Below are positions 11,758 through 24,330 of a stretch of DNA of 64,000 nucleotides, piece by piece. Origin of the DNA: Thunnus maccoyii (lineage: Eukaryota > Chordata > Actinopteri > Scombriformes > Scombridae); NCBI RefSeq assembly GCF_910596095.1, contig NC_056551.1, positions 13,719,501-13,783,500 of the forward strand. The letters run 5' to 3'. The notes below the pieces were generated by a model. That model did not search any database and was not told the origin of the DNA. It saw nothing but the letters and a program-made list of their open reading frames with translations. A program made the position numbers and the translations under genes. Position 1 is the stretch's first letter. Every line of letters begins with the position of its first letter.

Positions 11758-12640
11758 TGATCAGATAACACCCGGGGAGGGGAGAAAATCACTTTATGCC
11801 CTTCAGAAAACGAAAAATGGAAATTAGAAATTAAAGCTAACCCATAGGATGTTTTTACTGTCACAGTTTGGTACCCGACAGTCTTACAGTCTTTTTTTTT
11901 TTTCTTTTGTCCTTCCACTGTTTTGTGGTGCTTGTCAGTTAATATCTAATGTATACTGGAAAAAGTGAGAGTGATCGCACGGCAGGAAGTCGGAGAGATA
12001 TACGGACGACTCGGTTTGCTGGCTTTTTATTTTTGTTCTGTTGGTTTTTTACTATCTGGACGTGCATGTTAAGTGTAAAGTGTATCATTTCTCAGACTGC
12101 ATTAACAGGGCTACTGCAGTTTTGAATCTCTGCTGGCCGACACCAAGGCACTGGACCTATGAGCTGGCCTACACTGAGCAGTGTCAGCAGGTGGGACTAA
12201 GGCGTCAGGTCAGAAAGACTGCGATTGGTCAGCTCTGACTGATTCACAAAGGCTGAATTTTAGGACCTGAATTCAGGTTGGGACATCCGGCCTGCCTCTC
12301 GTCCAAACTCGGACTTAATGGAACCACAGACTCCCTTCACCTCTTCATGGACATGGCGAGAAAATACATAGATTTATATACATATATATACGTATATGTG
12401 TATATATACATATATAAATAACTGATGAAGATCATGGTGGTAACAACAAAAAAAAGTTTCATTTTTTTTTTATAGAAAATGGATTTCTTTCTACCCCCTT
12501 CTTTGTAAAGTTTTTTTTTTTCTTTAGTGCTTTAGTTTTTTTTAATTTTCTTTCCACCTCTTCTCCCCTCCAGCAGAGGATTCCAGCTCTGTTGGTGCAT
12601 CGATATTACGGCTGAATGGATTCTGTATAGAAAAATGGTG

Positions 12641-12650
12641 AATAAATAAA
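12641..12650 (+). terminator. Candidate proximal poly(A) signal of sppl3
   Basis: Two overlapping AATAAA hexamers (AATAAATAAA) 130 bp before the distal signal. It may be used as an alternative cleavage site. Confidence 0.45.
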
Positions 12651-12772
12651 TTAAGAACTGTGTAGTGAAACATGAATCCTGAAGCGCTCGATCTAAAACA
12701 CTTTGTCTCCTTTTAACCCCCCTCCCCCCGCCCTCTCCCGTTCTTTCCCTCCTCGTTCAGGATTCTGCTGTA

Positions 12773-12778
12773 AATAAA
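12773..12778 (+). terminator. Candidate distal poly(A) signal of sppl3
   Basis: AATAAA within TGTAAATAAACATGAC. It is followed within 30 bp by a GT/T-rich stretch (GGTGTGTCC then TTCTTTTGGTG), the usual downstream element of a cleavage site. Confidence 0.6.
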
Positions 12779-14141
12779 CATGACTCTAACTGTAACACCG
12801 GTGTGTCCACACTTCTTTTGGTGTTTATTAAAAGGGTTAATCCAGTGATTTGGAATTGTACTTTCATGTACAGCATTGGGGGGGAATACAAGATGCAGAT
12901 TTTTAAAATATGGTCAAAATGGGAGCAGCAAAGGTTGAGGTATCCTGACTTTTAGTCTCTAGTAAGCATCAAGCTCCAGAAATGCTGGATCCTACATTTC
13001 CCATAATGCACCTGAATGGCATCTTTGGAATTCTAAACTTCCAGTTTGCAATGAAGGCTTTCTGTTTTAAAATTTTAAGTGTCCAGAGCAGGTTATATTT
13101 TCAAACTTTGTAAAAAAAGAAGACATCATACAACAGTTTTTACAACCTGAGAAGTACTGATCATGATCAATAAACTGAACTTAATGTGTAAATCAAGTGA
13201 GGTGGCCCTTTCAAGGCTTATTTGCATCTGTTCAGGAGGTTCTTAAAATCAGTATTTTGCTCCCAAAAGTAAGAAACTTGTTGAAAAGCCTGTATACTGA
13301 ATCTCACACTTAAAAGTGAAAAGACAAAAACAAAACGCCTGCAGCAAACAGACATTAAAGTTAGCCAAATGTTAAACTTTTACTTTTTATTTTATGAACT
13401 TAAACAGTAAAAATTAAACAGTAATTGAGGCGTGTCAAAAAGTTTGGGCACCTTACAAAGTTACACAATAAAGTGAGTTAATTCCAGCGAATGAAACTCT
13501 TCTTCTCTTCTAAATCTTTCCCCAAAACCTGCATCTTCATCTGACTACAAGAACAGAATGGTGGCATTTTATTTTATAGTGCTCTCCATAATATCCACAG
13601 AACTGCCAAAAACTCAGTATATAGTAACCGGAATTTTTCACTTGTGGCTCTTACAAGCTTAATTAACTTTCAAGTAGCTTCATTGGCTGAAAGGAATTTT
13701 AAATTTAAAATATGTAGTAAATAGTAGGCTCTTCTAAAGTGGTTTGAAATGAGCATGTATTCTTATTTTTTGTCACTGAGACAACTGTGCAAAGAAAGAT
13801 AATATCAAAACTGCACAAAATGTACAAAAAGTAATTCCTGAGTCAAGTCTGGTTTAAAAGGAAGAAATAATTTCTTACAAAACCACAGCCAATGGGTTGT
13901 TTTGAATCTATTGTTTGTTCTACTTTCAAATTAAATAAATTTGTTATATCTCATTTAAACCAGCCAGGATTATGTGCATTTGAAATTGGAACAAATGTGT
14001 CTCTTGTGTAATTTTGTGGGAGAAATATTATGCTCTTAACGAATTTGTAGAAACCAAAAAACATTACCTAGCAGCCTTAATGTGGTATTTGAGGGTAATG
14101 CTATGAGCTGGCAATTTGCATAAATCAGTGTTCAGTCTTCT

Positions 14142-14156
14142 CCAGCAGATGGCGAC
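14142..14156 (+). promoter_or_regulatory. CTCF-like motif
   Basis: CCAGCAGATGGCGAC closely fits the CTCF core pattern CCASYAGRKGGCRSY. This is a motif match only. Confidence 0.35.
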
Positions 14157-16300
14157 ACAGTACAAATATCTGAAAACACTCTCAGGGAAATCACAGTTAT
14201 GAAAGGCCTGGTGTAGTTTTTGGACTCAAACACACCACAATTAATATGTTTTGACTTTACATATAGACATCACAGTCAACATTACGAACTCATCTTCCAG
14301 AATAACCATCTTTAAACATCACCGCTGTGTCTTTACAGCTAAATGTACCCGAACACAGACAAACCACAACTGTATAAAGTTCATATTTTTACATTGAGAC
14401 TCTAGGAAGTTGCAGAATCAGAACAATAAAAGAAAGAAATCATTCCTTGATTGGGCAGTTAACTGAAATGAAAGGCATGCTCTCATCAAAGTGAGGTAAT
14501 TGGTTCCTGCAGGCCACCGGGGAGAGATCTCGTGAGCATTCATGGGAAAATGGCTGCCTCAATGACAGACCAAAGACGCTGAGTCAAGAGTTTATAGAGA
14601 TGCTGCTGCAGAACGGGGATACCATCCAGAAATGCTGAGTTCTTCTCTCTGCGCTTGTGTTGTACTCGTCTGTAGTGGATATGAAGGCTTTTGTCTGTCT
14701 GATCCACTTCAGTTGCTCAGTGATAACAGGTCTGTGGACAATAGGTGTATTAGAATGACAAATGTAGGATAAATGCTTGTGTACGAGCAGACACAGGAAT
14801 GGAGGAAAGCATAAAGAAGGACGCTAAAATGAGCAGCCAGTTAAATGAAAAGACGTCATGAATACTGATCTTAATTTTGATGATTGTTTCCTATTGTGAA
14901 GTTCAACTGAGGTGCATTCTGTGCTCAAAGGAAAAACTTCGGCTCCAAATTTCAATATTTTGTTCTTGTAACTGCAAAGAGAAACTCTAAGAGACAGACA
15001 GACGGACAGCCTGACCTACTGACTGACTGGCCGTCTCACTGGCTGGATGGATGGATGAGGTGGAAGGTGGGGGGATGAGGAGCAGGACACTGGGTGGGAT
15101 GGTTAGAGGGGGGTTGGGGTTGGGGAAGGTCGGTGAGGTCAAGGCAGGCAGGGTCCACCCCTCTTCACCTATTGGCCAGACCGGCCGACGAGTCCTCTGC
15201 AGCTTTGAAGCCCTGAAGTGGACAGAATTCCACCACGGCCATGGGGATTGTAGCATGTCATTTGTAGGAAATTCTGGCGAGATGGTCCTAAAAACGGAGA
15301 GGTTGGCCCACGCTTGGAATGCAGGGTTTTGTATTTAGAGGAGCTCAAAAGGTCCACTAGTATTGATCCTGAAATTAGGCAGGCAGGTGATAGGGAAGCT
15401 GCAATTAGCCATCACAACTGCTGCAGGAATGATCTATTCGGCTTAAATTTAGAGGGATAGGAACTCCACAATTAACAGTTTAAGAGCAAGATTTTTTATT
15501 TGCATTTTAGAGAGCATTTTTCTAATATTACGTGAAACTGAACATGAAATAAACAAACAAAAAAAAGAGCATTAATCCTGTGCGCTTTGGTTTTTTTTAC
15601 TGTTTATTCCCATCAGCATAAAAGGTGGGTCAGTCAGTACAAATTTGTGCTGTGCAGCCAAACACTGTTAAAACCTGCATGTCATTATCTTAAATTTTAG
15701 TGGAGTTCCCAAAGTTGCTAAATATACCAAATATGGTGTAAATTTGGGGGAAAATTTGTATAAAATGATGCAAAAGATATCTAGAATATTTCCATTTTAG
15801 GGAATGGTGCAGCCTCTTCTTTATGAATATTTCACTTTGAATAAACCTCATAAAACATCAACGAGGAGTCAGAATAAACCATTAGAGAATATATATGATT
15901 CAAATCATGATGCATTTGTTCGATCTTAAAGCTACATAAGAAAAAAAAAACGGGGAAAGTGTATGTTTAAGAGGTCGCCTGCACTTGCAGGATCCCGTAC
16001 CTGCACAACACATTTTAACACATACAGTGATATTACATCTTATGAAAGTGGCAGACATTTATTCCCAGTGAAGGTATAACTGGGAAAAGCTCATAATAAA
16101 TTTCAGAGTCAGTAGCACATGAAGTCAGCCAGTGCAGGTAATTTAAAATGTGCTGGTATTTACTGGCGGTGGCCCCTGCTCATGTTAATGGCAGAGAGGT
16201 TCCTTCCCCTTCTTCTTCTGCTCTCTTCCAACCAGGCATTCCAGGCTTGTTTAAATAAGGCCTGCCTGCCTGGGCGCGGGTGGATTCCCCTCTGGCCCTT

Positions 16301-16313
16301 TGCCCTTTGACCT
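16301..16313 (-). promoter_or_regulatory. DR1 nuclear-receptor element
   Basis: The minus strand reads AGGTCA-A-AGGGCA, a direct repeat of two receptor half-sites with one spacer base. This is the class bound by HNF4, RXR heterodimers and COUP-TF. CATTCC (TEAD-type) hexamers flank it at 16237 and 16320. Motif evidence only. Confidence 0.4.
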
Positions 16314-18139
16314 AAAGTGCATTCCATATGTAAAGTGAGGAATTCCTCTGAAGTTCAGTTAATGGGGTTGACTTTTTTTTTTTTTTTCATCCTTTGGACT
16401 CTGCTCAGGCACTCGCCCGGTGGAAAGGGGGAAAAACAATCTCGGTGTACACTTCACCGGGGGGCTGTGAGTTATAGATGAGGTTTGTTGTTTATCGTCG
16501 GTGGTTAAAAATCAATGTCTCCCAACAGGAGATCAGCATTTGGAGCTTCAATAAACTTCTGCAGTGATCCTCTGGGATCATGACTAATTGATTTAATGGT
16601 GGATGTTGTGGAGTGGAAGTGTGTCGATTTGAGGAAGTGGAGTTTGTTCACTTCTTTTATTGGTTGCTGCTCGGGTCTTCTTTTTGGTGGAGGAATACAG
16701 TGACAAAAAATATCAGTTAAATTATCACTGCACATCGTGGTAAATACATATGAGTAGGACACATGTAAACAAGATTGAAATCACAAGTTAGTATGTGCAG
16801 TTTAAAGATTAAACTAATGCAAAAAAAAAGATTAAAAACAGAAGGATTAAAATTTAAACAATTTCCATAACTTGATTTTGTAAAAATACACATTTTAATC
16901 TTTGTATTTGTTACTTATTGTTAGACCACACTGCTGCATGTGTAAAAACAAAATTATAACAGTGAAATCAACCACTTTTCTTCCTTAAAATATTTTTCCG
17001 TCTCCTTCTTGGTGTCTTCCCACTTATATCAGAGCAGCTCCTTCTTTGTAAGTCCAGACTTAAAACTCACCTGTCCTCTCTGTCCTACAATGTATAACTT
17101 ACAGTAACCATCCGGTTGGTTCAACACTTGTGTTTGTTTGAATCCCCTTTTTGCACTCTCTTGGTTTTGTTCTAAATGTTTTATTTTTGCCATTTATTAA
17201 AAATTGTCTTTCATATAATGCACCAGTTGTACTGTTTGTTAGTTCTGCTGTTGTTTTAACTGTTAAGCCAATTGAGTTGTTGATGTGACTTTCTGGCCTC
17301 ATTTAAACTCAGTATGTAGCAAAGTATTGAAGTGGCAACAATTTCCTGTGTCACAACCTACAAACTGAGTTTGCACATTTGAAAGGTGACAAAATACGGA
17401 CATTACTATCTAAACACCCTTTTTTACAGTTACTGTTACACCAGATAAGAAATTATTTCATGATTAATATGTTGTATGAGATATGTATGAACAATATTCC
17501 TGTTTTGTTTACCAAAACGTAATTCGCAGACAAAGAAATGTACAGTATGTTATGTGTTAGTGTTGCTTAATATGTTTCAGGTTGAACCTCCTGTGAATAA
17601 ACTCTAATAAAACTTCAATAACAGAAATCAGAATAGACTAATGTGGGATTTGGGAGGAGTTGTGCTGCTTAAAAGGTATAGTCAACACTAATCACAGATA
17701 CAGAGCATATTCAAATCTATTGTAAATAACTATTTTTACAGCTCTGAGACTTTTGAAACATCTCATCAGTTCATAAGCAATTCTTGTAAAATTGGGAAAA
17801 GTCATGAAGCATCAAAGCGACACTAATATTTTTTTGAGGTGTTAAAGATGTTACGCTTCAAGTCAAAGAAGTAAAGAAATGTCTCGTTCGGTGACTTCTT
17901 GTTTTACACATCCTCTGCTCCCTTAAATAACAAAACACGAACATTTTCTAAGTCTCACAGGTAGAATCGAGAGCACATCCCAAAGCGCCCGAATGAAGAT
18001 GTGGAGATGGATCATGGGACGAGGTTCCTCTGCTGTTGTGCTTTAGGAGCCCTGTGTACTGTTGGAGACGCAGTAAAAGACTGTGCCACCCACACAGCTG
18101 GAATGTCATGCATGCAGTCCATAGAATCTGTTTCAAGAG

Positions 18140-18266
18140 GGAGGCAGGAGGGGGGGGGGGGGGGGGGGGGGGGGGCTGGGGGGGGGAGGAGAGGAGGGGA
18201 GGGGAGCCCTGTTTGGAAGAGACATGGTGCACAGGGGCTTGGTGCTCGAGGTGGGGTCTACTACTC

Positions 18267-18294
<28 letters not shown>
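18140..18294. repeat. Poly(G) tract plus (CTA)n
   Basis: A run of 26 G at 18150-18175, a second G-run of 9 and GGGGA blocks are followed by (CTA)n from about 18258. The sequence can form G-quadruplexes. Long predicted proteins here (241 aa and 126 aa on +) are poly-Gly and poly-Tyr/Leu translations of these runs, not genes. Confidence 0.9.
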
Positions 18295-18297
<3 letters not shown>

Positions 18298-21247
18298 ATG
18301 AAAAAGATGAAGCAGAAAACACATTTCCCACCACCCCCCCCTCCACTTCCACACACTGCCAAAACTTCTCCATTAACCTTTTTTTTTTTTTTTCTTGGGT
18401 GGGAAATTATCAATGACGATCCATCACGGTTGTTTGGTCTCCGGCCGATGAGAGAGGGGAAATCTGAAGAGAGACGTGAGATGGAGGGATGGGGGTTGGG
18501 AGAGGTTAAAGGGCAGAGGAAGAAAGGAGGTACATTTTCGGAGGATGGGAGGTTGGAAAAAAAAAAAGAGGGAACAATAACTCCCATGTTTAAAAGGCTT
18601 TTTCTCAGCCCCCATGACACCTCACACAGGCAGCAGTTTAAAGTCAGACCGTGCAGCAGGGAGTGGTTGTTTGTGGCACTTTACCCCTCAGGCTCATTTT
18701 TAGAAGAACCATTTTCCAAAGCATGAATTTTTTTGCCTCTGTTTTTTTTTTCTTTTCTCTGTTTACCTCATCTACTTCCAACAAGGTACACTTCATAATC
18801 CTCCATGTAGTGAAAAATGTTTTTTTTCAGAACTGTATAGCTCCTCCTATATTTTCCTACAGATTAAACCTACATGTCTGAGCTGCTGCTGTCTTTGTTT
18901 TTTTTTAATTTGCAGAAAAACCTTTAAATGAAACCAAACAGAAACACTTTTGCAAAATATAATTGTTCAATCCCTTCATTACAATTTATTTTAAATATAT
19001 GTTCAAATTTGCTCATTTGTTGGTTTAACATTAGTTCTTTATGCTACAGGAATATACATGAAATGTGGTAAGAAAGCACTCACAGTATTTCATGAGCAGA
19101 TATCTCAGGAATTGTATTACTACTTATGTAAATAAATATTCAGATTGTAGGCCTGTTTTCAGCTAAAGTTGCATTTTTAACAACAGGAAAATACACTTAA
19201 TGTCATAACTTTTGCAATTACTGTGATGATTATTTGATTATTTCTAAATTGTTTCAGTTGTGCACTATGTTTGAATTTGGGAAACTCCTTTTAAAAAAAG
19301 CCAAATGTGGCATTTAAGCCAGAAAACATGTGTTTGAAATAATCACATTAAATTGTTTTAGTGTCTTTCCAGTGTGGATTTCTGCACATTTCAGAATTAA
19401 TCATTAATCATTTTCAATGTTTTGCCATCAATTAATTTCTACTTATTCAAAATCAGTGAGGATTTTCTTATTTAAAGAATGATTAACATTAAATTTGAAT
19501 TAAAAACAATTGAACTTCATGTATTAACACATCCTTAAATACATATAAACCACTAGATAATAACAGTACTGAAGACTGATTTGAAGATTTCTGTAAATTA
19601 GATGAAGGAAAATTTGTCAAATAAGTAAATCATCTTTTTATCTGCTTTCATTAGATTATGCTTTTGTTAAAAATGTGAACATATAAATGAACTGACACTT
19701 AAATTGCACAATTCTGGTGGGAAATCTTTGTGTATCTTTTGGTACAACAGTAGTTTTGTTGCCTGCGGTGTCTTTTCTATGGTGGGATGATTTGAACAAA
19801 CAGGTGTTGCTGAAGGGAAAAGCAGATCAAGTAATACGAGTTCTGCTGTTAAACATTTTGGAGTTTCATGAGGAAAGTGGGAAAGATATTGAAGCAGACT
19901 GTGATTCTTTTTTGCTTCTGTAAAATCAGATTTCAAATATTTAACCTAGTCCTAAATTCACACTGAATCATTTCCTTCATTTAAATGCTTTTTTAAATTG
20001 TTGCATTTCAATTTGCACTTATATGAACTTCATCTCTGAACAGCTGCTTTTTATTTTCACTCAGATTGAACATTTGAATTCACTTTATTTCCACATTAGA
20101 GCATCTCATTATCCTCTTTGCTAAATAATGATCTTCAGTGTATTTTCATTAGATGTTCATCATATCTATATTTTACATTCATAGCCTACTTCATCAATTA
20201 ATCAGGCAATTGTTGAGCATGCGTTTTCTGTATTTCTTTTATATTTAGTTTATGAATAATAAAAGGGAGGCTTGAACTTAGTTTTAGCAGGAGTTATGAA
20301 ATCAGAAGTTATAATTAGATCAACAACAAAATGACTCCCTGTGTTCAGTTGCAGAAATGAGCTTCACTTTTGTGTGAGAACCTCTGACAGGACACTTTCA
20401 GTCCAGTTTGAGGAGAGTCACCGGAAAGCCTCTCAGAGAGGCAGAGGGGGCATCACTGCTCCAAACCTTCACCGGATCCATCATGCCCCGCCTTACATCA
20501 AACATTTTTTTGCCGACTGGCTGCACAATCAGATCCCTTCTGAGTGGGCTGGGGTCGGGTGGGTGTGTGGGGAGTAAAAAGTGGGCCCTCTCCCACTGGA
20601 TAATGCCATTATTTCAGCTCCTCTGGCCAGGAATGCCAAATTTCACAGCCCGCTACTCCTCTCTGTGCGTCAATCAAAGCTTCGCGAGGGGCCGAGGCGC
20701 CCACTGGGTCCGCCTCCAGCAGCGTGCGAGTCCGCAGCCACATCTGATCCAACAATTGATCTCTCACAAACTACATGATACATGCTCATTTCGCATATTC
20801 TTTCCCAAACGGTGATATCTGAGCAACATGTATAATTATTTTGGGCTTTTATTAGTTTACTTTCATTGTAGTTTTCATAAAGTTTGCTTATAGTGCGCAA
20901 TTAAAGGCGTACAGAATGGAATTAAGAGTGAAATTTATGTCTATTTTTGTACAAAAATCGATTATTTCAAATTAATCAATAGTGTAGGCCTGGTCCGCGC
21001 TGCATGGATAAACCGGGCTTAGTCCATATTTGAACTAATGAATAGCATTACTGTCCCTCCAGAGGCCAATTAAAGGCTAATTATAATCCTCTTTGTGATT
21101 GCACAAAAGGGGTTTTGCGCCAAAAAGTAAATAAAATAATTAGTGATCACGTATCCTGATACAGTGAGGAGAGATGATGTGAAATTTGTGAATGGGACAC
21201 ATTTAATCAGGTATTCGTTGTGCGCCGTGACGCTTCCCCGCGCGCAG

Positions 21248-21337
21248 CCAATCCCGTGCGCGCTGGAAATGTTGAACACGCCGAAACCAAACCAATGGCT
21301 CATCATATAGCAAAGACTAGCGCAAGAAGAGGCCAAT
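21248..21337 (+). promoter_or_regulatory. Three evenly spaced CCAAT boxes
   Basis: CCAAT at 21248-21252, 21292-21296 and 21333-21337, all on the + strand. Multiple CCAAT boxes tens of bases apart are typical of NF-Y-dependent promoters. Confidence 0.5.
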
Positions 21338-21684
21338 CAGTGGGAGGCATGCAAACGAGGAATTTGCTCCGGCAGGCTGTGAATGTCAAGTAGTCAAAGA
21401 TGGAGTCCGGATCTGCGAGGCCGTGTGCTTGTGCATGGAAGACTTGCGATTTTTTTTCTGAATCTTCAAGCTCCGCAGATTTGATCTTTATTCGCTCCCG
21501 GTCCCTCTTTTAGGACACGACGGCGTGAATTCACAAAGCGGCGGACCGTGAAGTGTGGTTTGTGGAGAGGGTTGCTTTTCTTTGTTTTATGGACAACTTT
21601 TTTTCCTTCTCTTCTTGCCTATAACGGATTGTCCCTCCCTTGGCTAGATACTATTCATGATTTTGGAGGAGGAGGTGGTTGTGG

Positions 21685-21727
21685 AGAGAGGAGGAGGAGG
21701 AGGTGGTGGTGGTGGTGGTGGTGGTGG
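21685..21727. repeat. (GGA)n/(GGT)n trinucleotide repeat
   Basis: GAG/GGA units pass into GGT units just downstream of the CCAAT cluster, possibly within a first exon. Confidence 0.85.
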
Positions 21728-22205
21728 AGGGGTGTCCACTGTGAGTTGTAGCCGATTTTGCGTAAATTGTCAGAAGCTGAGTGCAAACTTGGAAGTTGCA
21801 AAGGCCGAGATGCGAAGATTGAGTGTTTCTTTAGGCCTATGCGACTTTAAGGGAGGAAAACACCAATAAGAGTTGAGTCAATCCCGTGCGCTGCGCATCT
21901 GGAGGCTCGCTTCAAAACTTGATCAGGACGCGATTTAACGCCTTGCAGACAGATAAACGCGTCCTGCACCTTATTGGGCTGTTATCGTAGTGTAATAGGT
22001 CTCTGAGGGGGACATTTTCACGGCGCTGGCGTGCGTGTGCAGCCTATAGGCTGTTGTGCAATCTAACAAGTCGTCAGTATTGTACTGTGGGCTTGTGAGC
22101 TGGCAGGAATGGCTTGCAGAGCAGATCCAGTAACGTTAAGGAGGCCTATAGGCCGCTCACACAGATGTATGGCGGAGAAAACGTAAAGCTTTCAAGAACA
22201 GGTAA

Positions 22206-24330
22206 AAAACCAACAAGAACACATTGATGTGTTTGATCGGAATAATCAGACGGATTCGGCCTGGGAAAGGCTTCACGGTGTTCGAGATATTTCCAGCGTC
22301 CTTTTCCTTTAATGGTATAGATCCTGTATATTGTGTAACAACGCATTAATTGTGCAAACTTGCAGGACCTACTTTGCTTTTGTGGTAGAATTTGCTACAG
22401 TTTAAGGTTAAATAATTTCACTGTAATGGAGTAAAGCAACTTTTTTTTTTTTTGGTAAAGTTTCTCGTTCTTTCTGTTGAAGAAGCAAATTAATTAATTT
22501 CGTTGGATCCTCCTTTATGTTTATTTTCTAATTGGACACTAAAGAAAGAATTATAAAAAATACTGAAATGACAAAATGCATTTTGGTAGTTTAGGTGTGG
22601 AGTTTAGCAGCCTGTAGCTCTCTGAAAGCTTTGGGAGTGTGTCACCCCTCTATCTCCAACCTCCCATTTCTCCCCCAAAATTAGAATGCATGTCATTCAC
22701 TGGAGAGAATAGTATGGGCCCACATGCTGGGAAATTCCCATTCTCCCAGGGTGAGAGTAACCAATGCTGTTTAATTTAGGAAGCTCATTTAACTCCACTA
22801 ATCAGAAAAGTTATTTTGTCAAAACTGTAATATCCTAACTTTTGTTTCCCACAGATGCCTGATAAGTAGTAAATAATTTAACTCTAAAAAGCTGATTTTG
22901 TGCAGAAACTATAATGTTACAAACTTTATAATCCAGTTTGCTTGATTTGAGTACTTTTCTGATCTAACATGAGTTTTTACTAGACTTATATTTTAGAATA
23001 AAGGAGCATAAGATTATAATCTAGATATTAGGACTATCAATGTACTTTTAATGATCTTTTGGGGTGGGGGGAAGGTGAATAGTTGAGTCAGTATGTGCAG
23101 TGGAGGCTGATGGTGTCCATGTTGTTGTCCACTGCCCTTTTTCTGTTGCACTACTGGACATTGAGATGAGCAGTGCAATATTAAAAGGGCATTGGCTGAT
23201 GAAACAGAGACCCACACCTCCCTTTACTGCCTTAACTCTTAACCTGCACATGGAGCTATGAGGGTGTCCTTAAATGTGATTGTGTGTGTGTGTGTGTATG
23301 TGTGTGTGTGTTTGAACAACTATGTCTCTACTCCCTAGAAAAAAAAAATTTATAGGTGCAAAGATGAACTTTGCATTGAGTTTATAGCTCACACTAAACA
23401 GCCATTATCACTCAAACAACAAAGAAATCAGATAAATTCTAATTTGAGCATTTCACTGCCGCCTTTTTCTTTTCTTTTCTTTCTTTTTTTTTTTTTTTAA
23501 ACACCCAACAGTCCATCCAGACAAACAGCATTGTTGCTTATTTAAATGTAATTTGAGTTTGGCAGTGAAGAATGGCTGTCCCCATGTCCACGTGCTGACA
23601 CATGCTGAGGTCAGCTGCTTTGACAATGTTGCACTACTGTACCATCCATTCTAGCAGTGCAATAGTATTGTCATAGCATTTGGCCTCAGCTCACACTAAA
23701 CTGGTGCTAAAGGGCTCGTTTCAAATGGGTTTGTGTAGAAGTGGACTGATGTCTGGTAGCAGGTGGTGGCGGAGAGCAGAGCCTCCTAAAACTGTTTACC
23801 CAGTACTGTATTTACAGAAGAGAGTTTACCTACATTTGAAGGCCGAAATGAGTCCTTGTGACCTAAATTTAAAGTATAGGAAGTGCAGTCACACTTGTGT
23901 AATATTTAGTTTTATAGAAATAAGGATAAAATGCTTTTTTCCAAAACTATAATATTGATTTTTATCCATCTTGTGTGACAGTTAATTGATTGGAAGTCCT
24001 CATTCACCCACCTTTTAATTTACATTACAGATGCCATGAAAAAAGTGGCTAATTATGTAAATTGAAGTGTAAAAACACTGGTGCCTTAAATTACATCAAA
24101 AAAGCAGGAAGTGTGAACAAAATATATTTATAATGAATATTTTTCTGTCGTCTGAACTGGATTTTTCAGTTTTTCTAGATTTAACCGTCCATGAATTCTT
24201 TGTTAAATCCAGAGTTTTTTCAATGGAGTTCAACCTGATGTTTTTTTTTCCTTTACCTGTGTGTCGTTTTGTCATCACACCAAACACTGTGACAGAGTGT
24301 CAGTGTGCTGATGGTAAAATTAGCAGATGA
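22206..24330. other. Intergenic DNA, no gene seen
   Basis: Mixed AT-rich single-copy sequence with short open frames only. A GT microsatellite lies at 23281-23310 and poly(T) runs near 22440 and 23480. The segment at 22620-22760 is less AT-rich and contains an imperfect dyad CTGGGAAATTCCCATTCTCC. Confidence 0.5.

Larger units (their letters stand above)
9704..12795 (+). other. sppl3: sppl3 3' untranslated region
   Basis: About 3.1 kb after the stop, with pyrimidine-rich tracts at 9.9-10.6 kb, two GT microsatellites and poly(T) runs. Two groups of AATAAA signals occur at its far end, near 12641 and 12773. Long open frames at 9863-10633 and nearby are byproducts of the C/T-rich sequence, not genes. 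The extent is inferred from the poly(A) signals, with no transcript evidence. Confidence 0.65.
12800..20300. other. Intergenic DNA, no gene seen
   Basis: AT-rich, largely single-copy sequence. All open frames are short and have no recognisable protein content. It contains a CTCF-like motif at 14142, a DR1-type nuclear-receptor site at 16301, a low-complexity cluster at 18.1-18.4 kb, and an AT-rich non-repetitive stretch at 18.9-20.3 kb. No tRNA or known miRNA hairpin was recognised by eye. Confidence 0.6.
20340..22205 (+). promoter_or_regulatory. CpG-rich block with CCAAT cluster; candidate promoter
   Basis: Compared with the AT-rich flanks this block is visibly rich in CpG and GC, especially 20640-20730 and 21230-21550. 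Three CCAAT boxes in the same orientation start at 21248, 21292 and 21333 (spacings 44 and 41 bp), as in NF-Y-driven TATA-less promoters. Downstream, CAG|GTAAAA at about 22200 could be a first-exon donor. No conserved protein follows before the nt5c2-like gene on the other strand. A non-coding or distantly spliced + strand transcript is the likeliest product, but the direction is inferred. Confidence 0.4.

Noticed and set aside
18001..18726. 241-codon + strand frame
   Set aside because: It is built from poly-Gly, poly-Tyr and poly-Pro translations of the G26, CTA and C-runs.
19667..19936. Overlapping frames on both strands around 19.7-19.9 kb
   Set aside because: The + frame begins at GTG, not ATG. 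No splice sites or homology were recognised.
20408..20815. 135-codon + strand frame in the CpG block
   Set aside because: Stop codons are rare in GC-rich DNA. The sequence has no recognisable domain and no splice or start support.
21433..21455. TGGAAGACTTGCGATTTT resembling the miR-7 mature sequence
   Set aside because: It differs from miR-7 at central positions (CTTGCG against CTAGTG), and I see no hairpin partner within 80 bp.
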